A model generated the notes under the pieces. The model was not told where the DNA came from, searched no databases, and saw only the letters and a list, made by a program, of their open reading frames with translations. This document shows, piece by piece, positions 44,624-53,777 of a DNA stretch of 64,000 nucleotides. Location of the stretch: positions 1-64,000 of the forward strand of contig NZ_FCOC02000029.1 of NCBI RefSeq assembly GCF_001544455.2, given 5' to 3'. Within the stretch, counting starts at the first letter, position 1, and each line of letters begins with the position of its first letter. The stretch is from Caballeronia sordidicola. Its GTDB lineage: Bacteria > Pseudomonadota > Gammaproteobacteria > Burkholderiales > Burkholderiaceae. Both the position numbers and the translations under genes were made by a program.

Positions 44624-45919
44624 GTGACCGTGACTGTGACTAGCAATCTGCGGGAACCGGCTGAAGCAGGCGTTGCGCGCACCGGGGCCGATGCCGGCGC
44701 CGACCCCGGTGCGGGCGGCCGCGCAGCTTATGACAGGACGCGCCGGCGAGCGTCGGCCCAAGCACTCCTGCTCGCGCTGCCGCTGCTGCTGTTCCTGCTC
44801 GCCACGTTCATTGCGCCTATTGCGATCCTGCTTTCAAGGAGCGTGGTGAACCACGAAGTGCCGGCGAATTTGCCAGCGCTGTCGCAGGCGCTCAATGCAT
44901 GGAACGGCGAAGGCGTGCCCGACGAACGCACCTTCGCCCTGCTCGCCGCCGACATGCGGCGGACGTCTCAGGAAGGCCAGCTCGGCCCGGTCGCGCGGCG
45001 CATGAATTTCTACCTGCCCGAGTTTCGCAGCCTGCTGATGAAGACCGCCCGTCAGCTGCCGGAGACCGCGCCACCCGCATGGAAACCTGCGTTGATCGAA
45101 CTCGATGCACGTTGGGGCACGCATGACATATGGCGTTATCTGAAGCGCTCGGCGGTTTCTCCAACACCCGATTACCTGCTGACCGCCGTGGATTCCGAAG
45201 TCACGTCCGGCGGCGCGATCAAATCTCTTCCCGCAGACAGCTCTGTCTACCTGAGCGCGTTTGCGCGCACGGTGTGGATCAGCGCCTCCGTGACATTGCT
45301 GTGCCTTGTGCTCGGTTATCCGGTCGCGTATCTGCTCGCCACGCTGCCGCCCGCGAAAAGCAACCGCCTGATGCTGCTGGTGATCGTGCCGTTCTGGACC
45401 TCGCTGCTCGTGCGTACGACCGCGTGGTACGTGTTGCTACAACCGAGCGGCGTGATCAACAGCCTGCTGGTGAGTTCGGGAATCGTCAGTCATCCCCTGC
45501 CGCTGCTTTTCAACCGCACGGGCGTCTTGATCGGCATGACGCATATCCTGCTGCCCTACATGATCCTCGCCATCTACTCAGTCATGAAAGGCGTGTCTCC
45601 GGTCTACATGCGCGCGGCGCAATCGCTTGGCGCGCATCCGGTGACGGCGTTCGTTCGCATCTACATGCCGCAGACGCTGCCGGGTGTCGGCGCGGGTTGC
45701 TTTCTGGTCTTCGTGCTGGCGCTCGGGTACTACATCACGCCCGCGCTGCTCGGCGGCGCGGGCGACGAAATGATCAGCCAGCTCATCGCCGCGCAAACCA
45801 ACGAGCAACTCAACTGGGGCCTGGCGGGCGCGTTGTCGGCGTATCTCGTGATCTTCACGGCCGTGTTCTATTTCGTGTTCAACCGGCTTGTCGGTATCGA
45901 CCGGTTGCGCTTTGGCTAG
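44624..45919 (+). CDS. ABC importer permease, PotB-like
   Basis: A 431-residue inner-membrane permease. It has an N-terminal cytoplasmic tail, one helix at about 40-65, an unusually long periplasmic segment of about 130 residues, then five or so helices with the EAA-type loop (MRAAQSLGAHPVTAFVRIYMPQTLPG). The GTG at 44624 follows AAGGCGAACC; a TTG at 44609 is possible. The large first periplasmic loop is longer than in E. coli PotB. Confidence 0.88.
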   Translation: MTVTVTSNLREPAEAGVARTGADAGADPGAGGRAAYDRTRRRASAQALLLALPLLLFLLATFIAPIAILLSRSVVNHEVPANLPALSQALNAWNGEGVPDERTFALLAADMRRTSQEGQLGPVARRMNFYLPEFRSLLMKTARQLPETAPPAWKPALIELDARWGTHDIWRYLKRSAVSPTPDYLLTAVDSEVTSGGAIKSLPADSSVYLSAFARTVWISASVTLLCLVLGYPVAYLLATLPPAKSNRLMLLVIVPFWTSLLVRTTAWYVLLQPSGVINSLLVSSGIVSHPLPLLFNRTGVLIGMTHILLPYMILAIYSVMKGVSPVYMRAAQSLGAHPVTAFVRIYMPQTLPGVGAGCFLVFVLALGYYITPALLGGAGDEMISQLIAAQTNEQLNWGLAGALSAYLVIFTAVFYFVFNRLVGIDRLRFG

Positions 45920-45938
45920 TACCAGGGAAGACGTCATC

Positions 45939-46766
45939 ATGCAAAGCCAGCGACATCTCGTGCTATCCGAGCGCATTGCGTCCAGGTGGTTGCGCCTGCA
46001 TTGCGCGCTGATTTTGTTCTTCCTGATCGCGCCGATTCTTGCAATCGTGCCGCTGTCGTTCAACTCGGGCGCGTACTTCTCGTATCCCATGCAGGGCTTC
46101 TCGCTGCACTGGTATTCGAAGGCGCTAGGCAGCAGCGACTGGCAGCGCGCGTTTGTGAACAGCATTGGCATCGGGGCGGCGTCCACGCTGCTGGCAACGT
46201 GCCTCGGCACGCTTGCCGCGCTCGGGCTGAGCCGCTCCAACTTTCCGTTTCGCGCGGTCATCATGCCGCTGCTCATCTCGCCGATGATCATTCCCATCGT
46301 GGTCGTGGCTGCCGGGTTTTATCTCGTGTTCGCGCCGCTGGGGCTGGTGAATTCGTACGTTGGCGTGGTGCTGGCGCACGCGGCGCTCGGCACGCCCTTC
46401 GTGGTGATCACCGTCACGGCTTCCCTGCTTTCGTTCGATCAAAGTCTCATTCGCGCAGCGTCAGGCCTTGGCGCCACGCCATGGACCGCGTTTCGCCGCG
46501 TGACCTTGCCGCTGATCCTGCCCGCCGTGGCGACGGGCAGCGTGTTCGCTTTCGCGACTTCCTTTGACGAAGTCATCGTGATCCTGTTTATTGGCGGCCC
46601 GGATCAGCGGACCGTGCCACGGCAGATGTGGAGCGGCATTCGCGATTCCATCGATCCCTCGATTCTCGCGGTCGCGACCATGCTGATCCTGTTCGCGGTT
46701 GCGCTTTTCAGCAGCATCAACTGGCTGCGCGGACGCGGCGCCGCAGCCGCGCTGCCGGGCGCGTGA
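45939..46766 (+). CDS. ABC importer permease, PotC-like
   Basis: A 275-residue permease with about six helices and the EAA motif region (AASGLGATPWTAFRRVTLPLILPA). It pairs with the preceding permease in the importer. The ATG at 45939 lies 19 bases after that gene; a frame reaching back to 45888 overlaps it and is not preferred. Confidence 0.9.
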   Translation: MQSQRHLVLSERIASRWLRLHCALILFFLIAPILAIVPLSFNSGAYFSYPMQGFSLHWYSKALGSSDWQRAFVNSIGIGAASTLLATCLGTLAALGLSRSNFPFRAVIMPLLISPMIIPIVVVAAGFYLVFAPLGLVNSYVGVVLAHAALGTPFVVITVTASLLSFDQSLIRAASGLGATPWTAFRRVTLPLILPAVATGSVFAFATSFDEVIVILFIGGPDQRTVPRQMWSGIRDSIDPSILAVATMLILFAVALFSSINWLRGRGAAAALPGA

Positions 46767-46803
46767 TTCGAGGGAAAGCCCATCAACGTCAAAGGAGAAC
46801 ACC

Positions 46804-47595
46804 ATGCTGGCGGCAGAACGGGAAGCGTTTGATCGTGACGGCGCGGTTGTGTTGCGCGGGTTGTTCACGGACTGGATGGAAGCGTTGCGCGAAGGCGTGG
46901 AATACAACGCAACGCATCCGGGACCATCGTTCAGGAACTACACGCCCGAGAAAACCTCAGGCCGTTTCTTCGGCGATTACTGCAACTGGCAGCGCATCGA
47001 GCCGTTCAGGGATTTTGTCGAGCACAGCACGGCCGCCTCTGTTGCGCAGGCGTTGATGGGCTCGCAGCGCGCTCGCATCTTCCATGAACATGTGCTCGTG
47101 AAGGAAGCGGGCGCGGCCAAGCTCACGCCGTGGCATCACGACGAACCCTACTACTGCGTGAGCGCGAATCAGGCCGTGAGCCTGTGGATTCCGCTTGATC
47201 CCGTACCGCGCGAAACGTGCGTGGAGTTCGTGGCGGGATCGCACAAGTGGGGCAAGTTGTTCCGGCCGCGCAAGTTCAGCGGAGTTGCCTACGATCACAA
47301 GTCGGAGCGGCTCGAGGAGTTGCCGGATATCGATGCAAACCGTGGCGATTATCAGATTCTCGGCTGGAATCTGGAACCGGGCGACGCCATTGCATTCAAC
47401 TTCCACACCGTGCACGGCGCGCCCGGCAATCTGGCGGGACAGCAGTCGCGCCGGGTGGTGTCGTTCAGATGGCTGGGCGATGGCGCGCGTTTTGTCGATC
47501 GCGGGGGTGAAACGTCGCCGCCTTATCCGGAACTAATGAGCAGATACAAGCACGGTGATCCACAGCCGGAAATCGAATTTCCCTTTATTGTTTGA
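46804..47595 (+). CDS. phytanoyl-CoA dioxygenase-family (PhyH) Fe(II)/2OG enzyme
   Basis: A 263-residue Fe(II)/2-oxoglutarate dioxygenase. The metal triad is His111-x-Asp113 (WHHDEPYY) and His204 (HTVHG), with an arginine in SRRVVSFRW binding 2-oxoglutarate. The ATG follows AAAGGAGAACACC. As last gene of the Rieske/ABC operon, it should hydroxylate the imported substrate or a product of the Rieske enzyme. Family members include ectoine and aminoalkylphosphonate hydroxylases; none of those substrates is specifically indicated. Confidence 0.88.
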   Translation: MLAAEREAFDRDGAVVLRGLFTDWMEALREGVEYNATHPGPSFRNYTPEKTSGRFFGDYCNWQRIEPFRDFVEHSTAASVAQALMGSQRARIFHEHVLVKEAGAAKLTPWHHDEPYYCVSANQAVSLWIPLDPVPRETCVEFVAGSHKWGKLFRPRKFSGVAYDHKSERLEELPDIDANRGDYQILGWNLEPGDAIAFNFHTVHGAPGNLAGQQSRRVVSFRWLGDGARFVDRGGETSPPYPELMSRYKHGDPQPEIEFPFIV

Positions 47596-47699
47596 AGGCG
47601 TGCTCCCGAAAATACCAGTTTTTATTCTACTTCGAGATAAGCGCCTTTCTGTCTGGATAATGGCCGATTTTGACTAGTGGTAATAAGTCATTCGGACCA

Positions 47700-48263
47700 T
47701 TAATCTCTGACCCAATCGTCCGGAACATCCAGCGCCCGGATTACTTTCGCCGGAGAGCCGCCGGCAAGCGTCTTTGCCGGGATTTCTCCCACGACCGTGG
47801 AACCAGCCGCGATGACAGCGTGATCGCCAATATCCGCGCCGGCCAATATGGTGGAGCGCGCGCCAATCCAGACGTTATTGCCGATTGATATAGGCGCGCG
47901 CTTGGCTGGATGTTGCGGCGAAACCTGATGAAAATCGGTGTCGAAGATATAAGCCATATCGCCGATCTTGCAATTCCTGCCGATCTTGACAGACAGGGTG
48001 GCGCAAAGATTCGCACCGTCGTTCATGAACGTGTTTCGTCCGATTTCCAGTATTGCGTCCTTGGTCACCGTGATGTGCTGGCGTGTGCGGAACGAACGGA
48101 AAGAGCAATTCCGGGCAATATAAATACGCCCTTTATTCGTGATTTTCGGCCATTTTCCCGAAAAGACCGGCGGACTTTCATAACCAACGTTATCCGCCTT
48201 CAGCGACAGGCCAACAAGCAGGCGCTTGAATCTGGATAATCCACTGACAAATGCCTTTTTCAT
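47700..48263 (-). CDS. hexapeptide-repeat acyltransferase
   Basis: A 187-residue left-handed beta-helix acyltransferase of the maltose O-acetyltransferase/WbbJ type. Repeats such as IGRNTFMNDGANL, IGNNVWIGARSTIL, AGADIGDHAVIAAGS and VVGEIPAKTLAGGSPAKVI are visible in the C-terminal half. It probably O-acetylates a surface sugar. The start at 48263 (MKKAF, behind AATGGACACAGG) is preferred; an upstream ATG at 48317 is possible. It stands alone with a weak-codon, slightly AT-rich flank and is convergent with the PhyH gene. Confidence 0.82.
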   Translation of the reverse strand: MKKAFVSGLSRFKRLLVGLSLKADNVGYESPPVFSGKWPKITNKGRIYIARNCSFRSFRTRQHITVTKDAILEIGRNTFMNDGANLCATLSVKIGRNCKIGDMAYIFDTDFHQVSPQHPAKRAPISIGNNVWIGARSTILAGADIGDHAVIAAGSTVVGEIPAKTLAGGSPAKVIRALDVPDDWVRD

Positions 48264-48869
48264 CCTGTGTCCATTTTGAATGGCAAACTTCACCCTCGCG
48301 AGGGTGATTCGAATCATATTCTGATCACAACGCGCGTGATTGCGGCCAAGCGATACTTTCTGTAACAAAATATCGAAACACGCTTATTGAATTGCATTGG
48401 AGTGTCCGGTCGTTGCGCATCATTGACCGGTACACGCGAGGTTGGCCGTTAATCCAAATCGAGTCTGTGATGACATCTGATGTTCTAGCAGCGTGCATGT
48501 TAGCATCGCCAAAACGGGGCCAAATGATGCGGTGCCTGGCGTCCGTCGATCCTGCAACTCGCAATCAAGCGGGTCGGACGCCGGAACTGTCCTAACGGTA
48601 CTTATCGGTTTCCCTTACTTGTATGACGTCATTTCATATTGCTAACTAACTGCACTGGCCTTAAAACGCCTTAGACCCCGCCTCTCCTGGCTTTACCAAC
48701 ATTTTCGCCATCCTCATGCCAGATTTCGGTTAAATATGGCTGGCGTAAACGCTGAGTCCCTCCCTGTTGCGCGTGCTAAGTCATCTGACATACGATGCGT
48801 TCACATTACGTAACGTACCTTACGTCCACGCAATGTCTGGTCAGACAACAACGACACGGAGACACCGAC
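48264..48869. promoter_or_regulatory. gene-free control region upstream of the MFS/lactonase/porin operon
   Basis: About 600 bases without a supported gene. It holds the palindrome ATGACGTCAT (48623-48632) inside TTGTATGACGTCATTTC. Closer to the operon is CGTAA/TTACG (48809-48813 and 48820-48824), next to TTACGTAA (48806-48813). Such sites resemble operators of GntR-type regulators for sugar acids, but no regulator is encoded nearby. Confidence 0.35.
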
Positions 48870-50165
48870 ATGGCAATAAAACTAAAAGGCCTGCGCTGGT
48901 GGATGATCGGCCTGCTCACACTCGGCACGGTCATGAACTACCTCGCGCGCAGTTCCCTGAGCGTCGCCGCTCCGACGGTCATGGCCGACCTTCATATCAC
49001 CACCGCTCAATACGGCTGGATCACCGGCGCCTTTCTCGTGATGTACCCCATCGGCGCGCCGGTCACCGGCTATCTCATGGACCGCGTCGGCCTGCGCTTC
49101 GGCTTTCTGCTATGCGGCGTCATGTGGTCGATCGTGTGCATCGGTCATGGCTTTGCCAGCGGCTGGGTCGGGCTGTTTGTGCTGCGCGGCTTGCTCGGAC
49201 TTGCGGAAGCATCGTTTATCCCGGCCGGCATGCGCATGGCGGCGTTCTGGTTCCCGGCACGCGAACGCGCGCTTGCAGCGGGAATCTTCAACATCGGTAC
49301 ATCGATAGGTGCCATTGCCGCACCGCCGCTCATCGCATGGTCGATCCTCAAGTACAACTGGGAAATGGCTTTCGTGATCGCAGGTTGCCTCGGCCTCGTG
49401 TGGGCCGCGCTCTGGATCATGTTCTATCGTCATCCTAACGAACACAAGTCGCTCACGCAGAAGGAAGCGGCTTACATAGTGGAAGGCGAACACGCCGAAC
49501 TCTCCGATAACGGCGCAAAACCCAACCTGCGCCAGATCTTCAGCCAGCGCAATTTCTGGGGCATCGCGTTGCCGCGTTTCTTCGCCGACCCGGTGTGGGG
49601 CACGCTAGTGTTCTGGATGCCGCTCTACCTGCATCAGGCGCGCGGCTTCGACCTGAAGGCCATAGCCATGACGGCGTGGTTGCCGTTCGTCGCAGCGGAT
49701 ATCGGCTGCCTGATGGGCGGAACGATCTCCATGTTCCTGAACAAGCGCTTCAACGTCTCGGTGATCAACGGCAAGCGCATGGTCTTCACGCTGGGTGCGC
49801 TTGTTATGACGGCAATGGCGGGCGTGGGGTATGTGAAGGAGCCGGCCACGGCGATCTTCCTTCTTTGCCTTGGCGGCTTCGCGCACCAGACGTTGTCGGT
49901 CACCGTCATTTCAATGTCGGCCGACCTGTTCCCGCGCCGCGAAGTGGCTACCGTGACGGGGTTCGCGGGGTTATCGGCGGGGATTGGCAACCTGAGCTTC
50001 ACGCTCGTGATCGGCGCGCTGGTCTCGACCATTGGCTATGCGCCGTTTTTCGTGGCGCTCGGATTTGGCGATCTGATCGGCGTGGTGCTGCTTTGGACGC
50101 TGGTTCGCCCGGCGCTGGTCAATCGCCCCGCCGACGCAACCGTCACGCGCCCGGCCAATGCGTAG
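48870..50165 (+). CDS. MFS anion/sugar-acid transporter (hexuronate or galactonate type)
   Basis: A 431-residue major facilitator with twelve predicted helices of the anion:cation symporter (ACS) family, similar to ExuT and DgoT. The N-terminus is KGLRWWMIGLLTLGTVMNYLARSSLSVAAP and the loop GYLMDRVGLRFG is the conserved MFS motif. The ATG at 48870 follows CACGGAGACACCGACA. It overlaps the SMP-30 gene by 8 bases. Cotranscription with a lactonase suggests a sugar acid or lactone substrate. Confidence 0.88.
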   Translation: MAIKLKGLRWWMIGLLTLGTVMNYLARSSLSVAAPTVMADLHITTAQYGWITGAFLVMYPIGAPVTGYLMDRVGLRFGFLLCGVMWSIVCIGHGFASGWVGLFVLRGLLGLAEASFIPAGMRMAAFWFPARERALAAGIFNIGTSIGAIAAPPLIAWSILKYNWEMAFVIAGCLGLVWAALWIMFYRHPNEHKSLTQKEAAYIVEGEHAELSDNGAKPNLRQIFSQRNFWGIALPRFFADPVWGTLVFWMPLYLHQARGFDLKAIAMTAWLPFVAADIGCLMGGTISMFLNKRFNVSVINGKRMVFTLGALVMTAMAGVGYVKEPATAIFLLCLGGFAHQTLSVTVISMSADLFPRREVATVTGFAGLSAGIGNLSFTLVIGALVSTIGYAPFFVALGFGDLIGVVLLWTLVRPALVNRPADATVTRPANA

Positions 50166-51078
50166 CAATGCATCGATGAACACAGCGCGCGTGGAACGTG
50201 TCGAGGCAGCCGGTCAAACCCCGGCGCAAGTCGGCGAGAGTCCGGTATGGCATGAAGCCGACCAAGCGTTGTACTGGGTCGATATTCCGGCGCGCACGAT
50301 TGCCCGCGTGCACATGGAAACCGGCACGCGCACGAACTGGGTATTGCCGGAACAAGTGGCATGCATCACGTTCGATCGTAACGGCACGGTGTTGGCTGGC
50401 TGCGAGACGGGGCTCTTTGCGGTTACTTTATCGAGCGCAGGGGCAATGACGTTCGAGCGGCTCGCCGCGCCCGATTTCCCCTTTCCCGGCATGCGTTTCA
50501 ACGACGGCCGTTGTGATCGCCAGGGCCGCTTCTGGGCTGGCACGATGGTGCAGGACATGGCAGCGTCCAACCCGGCGGGCAGTTTATATAGATACGACGC
50601 GAGCGGTACATTGTCAGCGCCCGTGGTGCGCGATCTGATCGTGCAGAACGGACTCGCATGGTCACCTCAAGGCACGACCATGTACCTCTCCGACTCGCAT
50701 GCGTCGCGTCGCGTCGTATGGGCGTTCGACTACGACACGGACACGGGCGAACCCGACAATCGCCGCGTCTTCGCCGATCTAAACCGTTTCACCGGCCGTC
50801 CTGACGGCGCTGCGATCGACGCCGATGGCTGCTATTGGACCTGCGCCAACGACGCGGGCGCTCTGCTTCGCTTCGCGCCCGATGGCGCGCTCGACCGCAC
50901 GCTGCCATTACCGGTCAGCAAGCCTTCGATGTGCGCCTTTGGCGGCCGCGACCTCGACACGCTTTTCATTACGTCCATACGCCCGGCGACCGGCGCCAGC
51001 GAACTCGACGGTCATCTGCTCGCGGTGCGGCCTGGCATATGTGGCACGCCGGAGTGCGGATATTCAGGATTGCTATGA
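50158..51078 (+). CDS. SMP-30/gluconolactonase-family lactonase
   Basis: A 306-residue six-bladed beta-propeller of the SMP-30/gluconolactonase/LRE family, which hydrolyses sugar lactones with a divalent metal. Typical blocks are GESPVWHEADQALYWVDI, FNDGRCDRQGRFWAGTM and NGLAWSPQGTTMYLSDS; the metal residues are Glu in GESP, Asn in NDG and Asp in SDS. The start may be 50158 or ATG 50176. It sits between the sugar-acid transporter and the porin. Confidence 0.88.
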   Translation: MRSNASMNTARVERVEAAGQTPAQVGESPVWHEADQALYWVDIPARTIARVHMETGTRTNWVLPEQVACITFDRNGTVLAGCETGLFAVTLSSAGAMTFERLAAPDFPFPGMRFNDGRCDRQGRFWAGTMVQDMAASNPAGSLYRYDASGTLSAPVVRDLIVQNGLAWSPQGTTMYLSDSHASRRVVWAFDYDTDTGEPDNRRVFADLNRFTGRPDGAAIDADGCYWTCANDAGALLRFAPDGALDRTLPLPVSKPSMCAFGGRDLDTLFITSIRPATGASELDGHLLAVRPGICGTPECGYSGLL

Positions 51079-51152
51079 GAGCAGGTAGCAAAAAAACGGG
51101 CCGCGACACTGCTGGCCAAGCCGCAATCATCGATATAAAAAGAGGAGATTCC

Positions 51153-52361
51153 ATGCAGTCACGCCACGCCAGCAAAGCCGTTCTCATCGGCCTTGCCACC
51201 CTCGCCTCACCGGTCTTTGCGCAGAACAGCGTGACGCTGTACGGCATTATCGACGACTCGATCACGTATCAGAGCAGCCAGGCGTCGCTTGGGTCGAACT
51301 CCGGCGGACGCTCCAACGTCAAGATGCTTCCGGGCGTCTGGGCAGGCAGCCGCTTCGGCCTCAAGGGTGCCGAAGACCTGGGCGGCGGCAACAAGGCCAT
51401 CTTCCAGCTCGAGTCGGGTTTCAACTCGGCGACAGGCGGCCAGCAGTACACTAACGCCATGTTCGGCCGCCAGGCGTGGGTCGGCTTGACGAACCCTGTC
51501 TACGGTACGTTTACGGCAGGCCGCCAGTACACGTCTTACTACACGCTCCTTGCGCCCTATAGCCCGACCACGTGGCTGACAGGCGCGTTCGGCGCGCATC
51601 CGGGCGACCTGGATGAACTCGATACCATTTATCGCGCGAATAATTCGCTGGTCTACACGTCGCCGAAATTCTATGGCGTCACGATCAGCGGCTCCTATTC
51701 GTTCGCGGGCGTTCCGGGCAGCGTGAACCAGGGCTCGACGTGGAGCGGCGCGATGCAATATGCCACTGGTCCGTTCGGCATTGCGGCGGGCATCACGCGC
51801 ATCAACAACTCGACGCCGGGCGGCGGCGCATTCGGCGCGGATTCCACCACTAACTCGGCGGGACAATCGGGTGTATCGGCAGTGACCAACGGGTACCAGA
51901 CTGCGCAGGCGCAGCAGCGCATTGCCGTGGCTGGCGGCTATACCTTCACGCCGGCTTTCGATATCACGTTCTCGTATTCGAACGTGCAATACATTCCCGG
52001 GATCAATTCGAGCTTTAAGACAACGGCCATTTTCAACACGGGCGGCGCGGTGGTGCACTGGAAGCCGGTTACCCTCATCGACCTTGCGGCGGGCTACAGC
52101 TACACGCGCGCGACGAAGGCCAACGGCATTACCAGTTCGGCGCAATACCAGCAGTTCAACTTGTCCGAGTACTATTCGTTGTCCAAGCGCACTGGCCTCT
52201 ATGCATTGCAGGCCTATCAGCGCGCGAACGGCAAGACGCTCGGCACCAACGGCGTAAGCATCATCAATGCAACGTCGGCGATTGGCGATGGCTTCCAGTC
52301 CGCGCCATCTTCGTCGCCGAGTCAGTTTGCGGCAGGCGTGGGCATCATTCACCGGTTCTGA
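51153..52361 (+). CDS. outer-membrane porin (Gram-negative, OmpC-like family)
   Basis: A 402-residue trimeric porin of the Burkholderiales type. The signal peptide ends ASPVFAQ (near residue 22), the mature start is NSVTLYGIIDDSI, there is the family block ESGFNSATGG ... FGRQAWVGL and the C-terminus is GIIHRF. The ATG follows AGAGGAGATTCC. It comes 74 bases after the lactonase gene, so it likely forms one uptake operon with the MFS and lactonase genes. A terminator follows. Confidence 0.92.
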   Translation: MQSRHASKAVLIGLATLASPVFAQNSVTLYGIIDDSITYQSSQASLGSNSGGRSNVKMLPGVWAGSRFGLKGAEDLGGGNKAIFQLESGFNSATGGQQYTNAMFGRQAWVGLTNPVYGTFTAGRQYTSYYTLLAPYSPTTWLTGAFGAHPGDLDELDTIYRANNSLVYTSPKFYGVTISGSYSFAGVPGSVNQGSTWSGAMQYATGPFGIAAGITRINNSTPGGGAFGADSTTNSAGQSGVSAVTNGYQTAQAQQRIAVAGGYTFTPAFDITFSYSNVQYIPGINSSFKTTAIFNTGGAVVHWKPVTLIDLAAGYSYTRATKANGITSSAQYQQFNLSEYYSLSKRTGLYALQAYQRANGKTLGTNGVSIINATSAIGDGFQSAPSSSPSQFAAGVGIIHRF

Positions 52362-52382
52362 TTGGCGTAGTACGCACGCGTG

Positions 52383-52419
52383 AAAAAGCGGCGCGCCCAC
52401 GCCAGGGCCGCCGCTTTTT
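52383..52419. terminator. bidirectional terminator between porin and uspA
   Basis: A perfect 11-base stem AAAAAGCGGCG / CGCCGCTTTTT with a 15-base loop. The A run on one side and T run on the other let it act on both strands. Its right arm touches the stop codon of the UspA gene (TAA at 52420-52418, minus strand). Confidence 0.9.
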
Positions 52420-52858
52420 AAACCGTTACTGTAATCACAGCACTTGCCCCACACCGCCCTATCAGCGTCTGATGCGGTGCGGGGCCGTGCCAAATGCGCG
52501 CAAACGCCGAGCGCCGCCTGTGCCCCAGCACCACAAAATCAGCGTGCAACGCTTGCGCATAATGCTGCACGTTGTCCGCAATATTGCCGATCGCAATGTG
52601 CCCGTGCGCGTCCATGCCGCGTTCCTCGGCGAGATCGAGTCCGCGCCTGAGCGTTTCGCGCGCCGCATGCTCGATGTTCAGATAAGCGCCTTCGGACGGC
52701 ATGCCGAGCGTGGACGCCACCATGGCGGCGGTATCGATGACAACCAGCACGTGCAACTCAGCCGCCAGGGATTTTCCCAGCGACGTTGCGTGATGCAACG
52801 CCGCCGTCATCTCCGCCGTGCCGTCGTAGCACGTCAGGATGCGCCGATAGTCAAACAT
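52418..52858 (-). CDS. universal stress protein (UspA family)
   Basis: A 146-residue single-domain universal stress protein. The N-terminus is YRRILTCYDGTAEMTAAL. The ATP-binding-like region near the end is VLGHRRRSAFARIWHGPAPHQTLIGRCGASAVITV, close to the G-x2-G-x9-G(S/T) pattern. Nucleotide-binding UspA types are therefore likely. The start at 52858 follows CGGAGCC; a frame to 52963 is unrelated. Confidence 0.85.
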   Translation of the reverse strand: MFDYRRILTCYDGTAEMTAALHHATSLGKSLAAELHVLVVIDTAAMVASTLGMPSEGAYLNIEHAARETLRRGLDLAEERGMDAHGHIAIGNIADNVQHYAQALHADFVVLGHRRRSAFARIWHGPAPHQTLIGRCGASAVITVTV

Positions 52859-52997
52859 TCCAGGCTCCGATGGTTCCCGCCTTGCTGCGGTTCGTTCGGA
52901 TAACGCCCTGGATCGCGGGAAAATTCCACCCGCGCCGTCGAAAAAATTCCCACTACGCATCAAACCGCATCGTGCGACCCTGGCCCATCCAATGCAA

Positions 52998-53777
52998 TCA
53001 ATGCACCTTGGTTGCCGCCGCGATGATCGCCGCCGCCACCGCGTTCGGCTGGCTCACCATCGCCACGTGGCTCGAATTCACGTGCGTGACCGTGGCGCCA
53101 ATCTGCGCGGCCATGGCCGCTTGCAGATGCGGATCGATCATGTGATCTTTATCGGCGATGACAAACCACGACGGCTTCGAGTGCCACGCGGCGGTGCTCA
53201 CCTTGTCGTCCGTCGCGCTCGCGGCCCACGGACCTTGCGTGGCGGCGATCAGGCGCGCCTGCGGCACCGGCAGATCCTGCGCGAACTGATGAATGACGGC
53301 GTCGGTGGAAAGCGTCAAGTAGTTGCCGGAGTCCTTCTGCAACTGGCTCGCCCAGGCCGGCGCCGGCTTGCCCTTGAGCATGTCGTTGATCGACGTATTG
53401 TTGTCGGGCGCGAAAGCGGCGACGTAGACCAAGGCCTTGACCTTGTCGTCGTTGCCGGCCTGCGTGATCACCACGCCGCCCCACGAATGACCGACCAGCA
53501 CGACCGGCCCGTTTTGCTGCTCGATTGCGCGCTGGGTCGCGGCGGCGTCGTCGGCGAGCGAGCTCAGCGGGTTCTGGACCGCGACCACATGCAGACCGCG
53601 CGCTTCGAGCAGCGGGATCACCTTGTTCCAGCTGGAGCCATCGGCGAATGCGCCGTGCACCAGCACCACGTTCGTGCCCTTCAGGTCCTGCACGGGAGCA
53701 GCGTGGACCGCGGGCACTGCAAACAGACTGCCGAGCAGCATGGCGGACGCGAGGACTTTCTTAAGAAGATTGTTCAT
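52998..53777 (-). CDS. secreted alpha/beta hydrolase
   Basis: A 259-residue alpha/beta-hydrolase with a signal peptide (cleavage AVPAVHA|AP near residue 27), so probably periplasmic or secreted. The nucleophile is Ser98 in GHSWGG, the oxyanion region is VLVHGAFADGSSW near residue 38, and a late His lies in the NSSHVAM segment. The pattern resembles esterase/C-C hydrolase types without a specific assignment. It is divergent from the HD-LuxR regulator gene across 155 bases, a natural arrangement for a regulator and target. Confidence 0.85.
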   Translation of the reverse strand: MNNLLKKVLASAMLLGSLFAVPAVHAAPVQDLKGTNVVLVHGAFADGSSWNKVIPLLEARGLHVVAVQNPLSSLADDAAATQRAIEQQNGPVVLVGHSWGGVVITQAGNDDKVKALVYVAAFAPDNNTSINDMLKGKPAPAWASQLQKDSGNYLTLSTDAVIHQFAQDLPVPQARLIAATQGPWAASATDDKVSTAAWHSKPSWFVIADKDHMIDPHLQAAMAAQIGATVTHVNSSHVAMVSQPNAVAAAIIAAATKVH

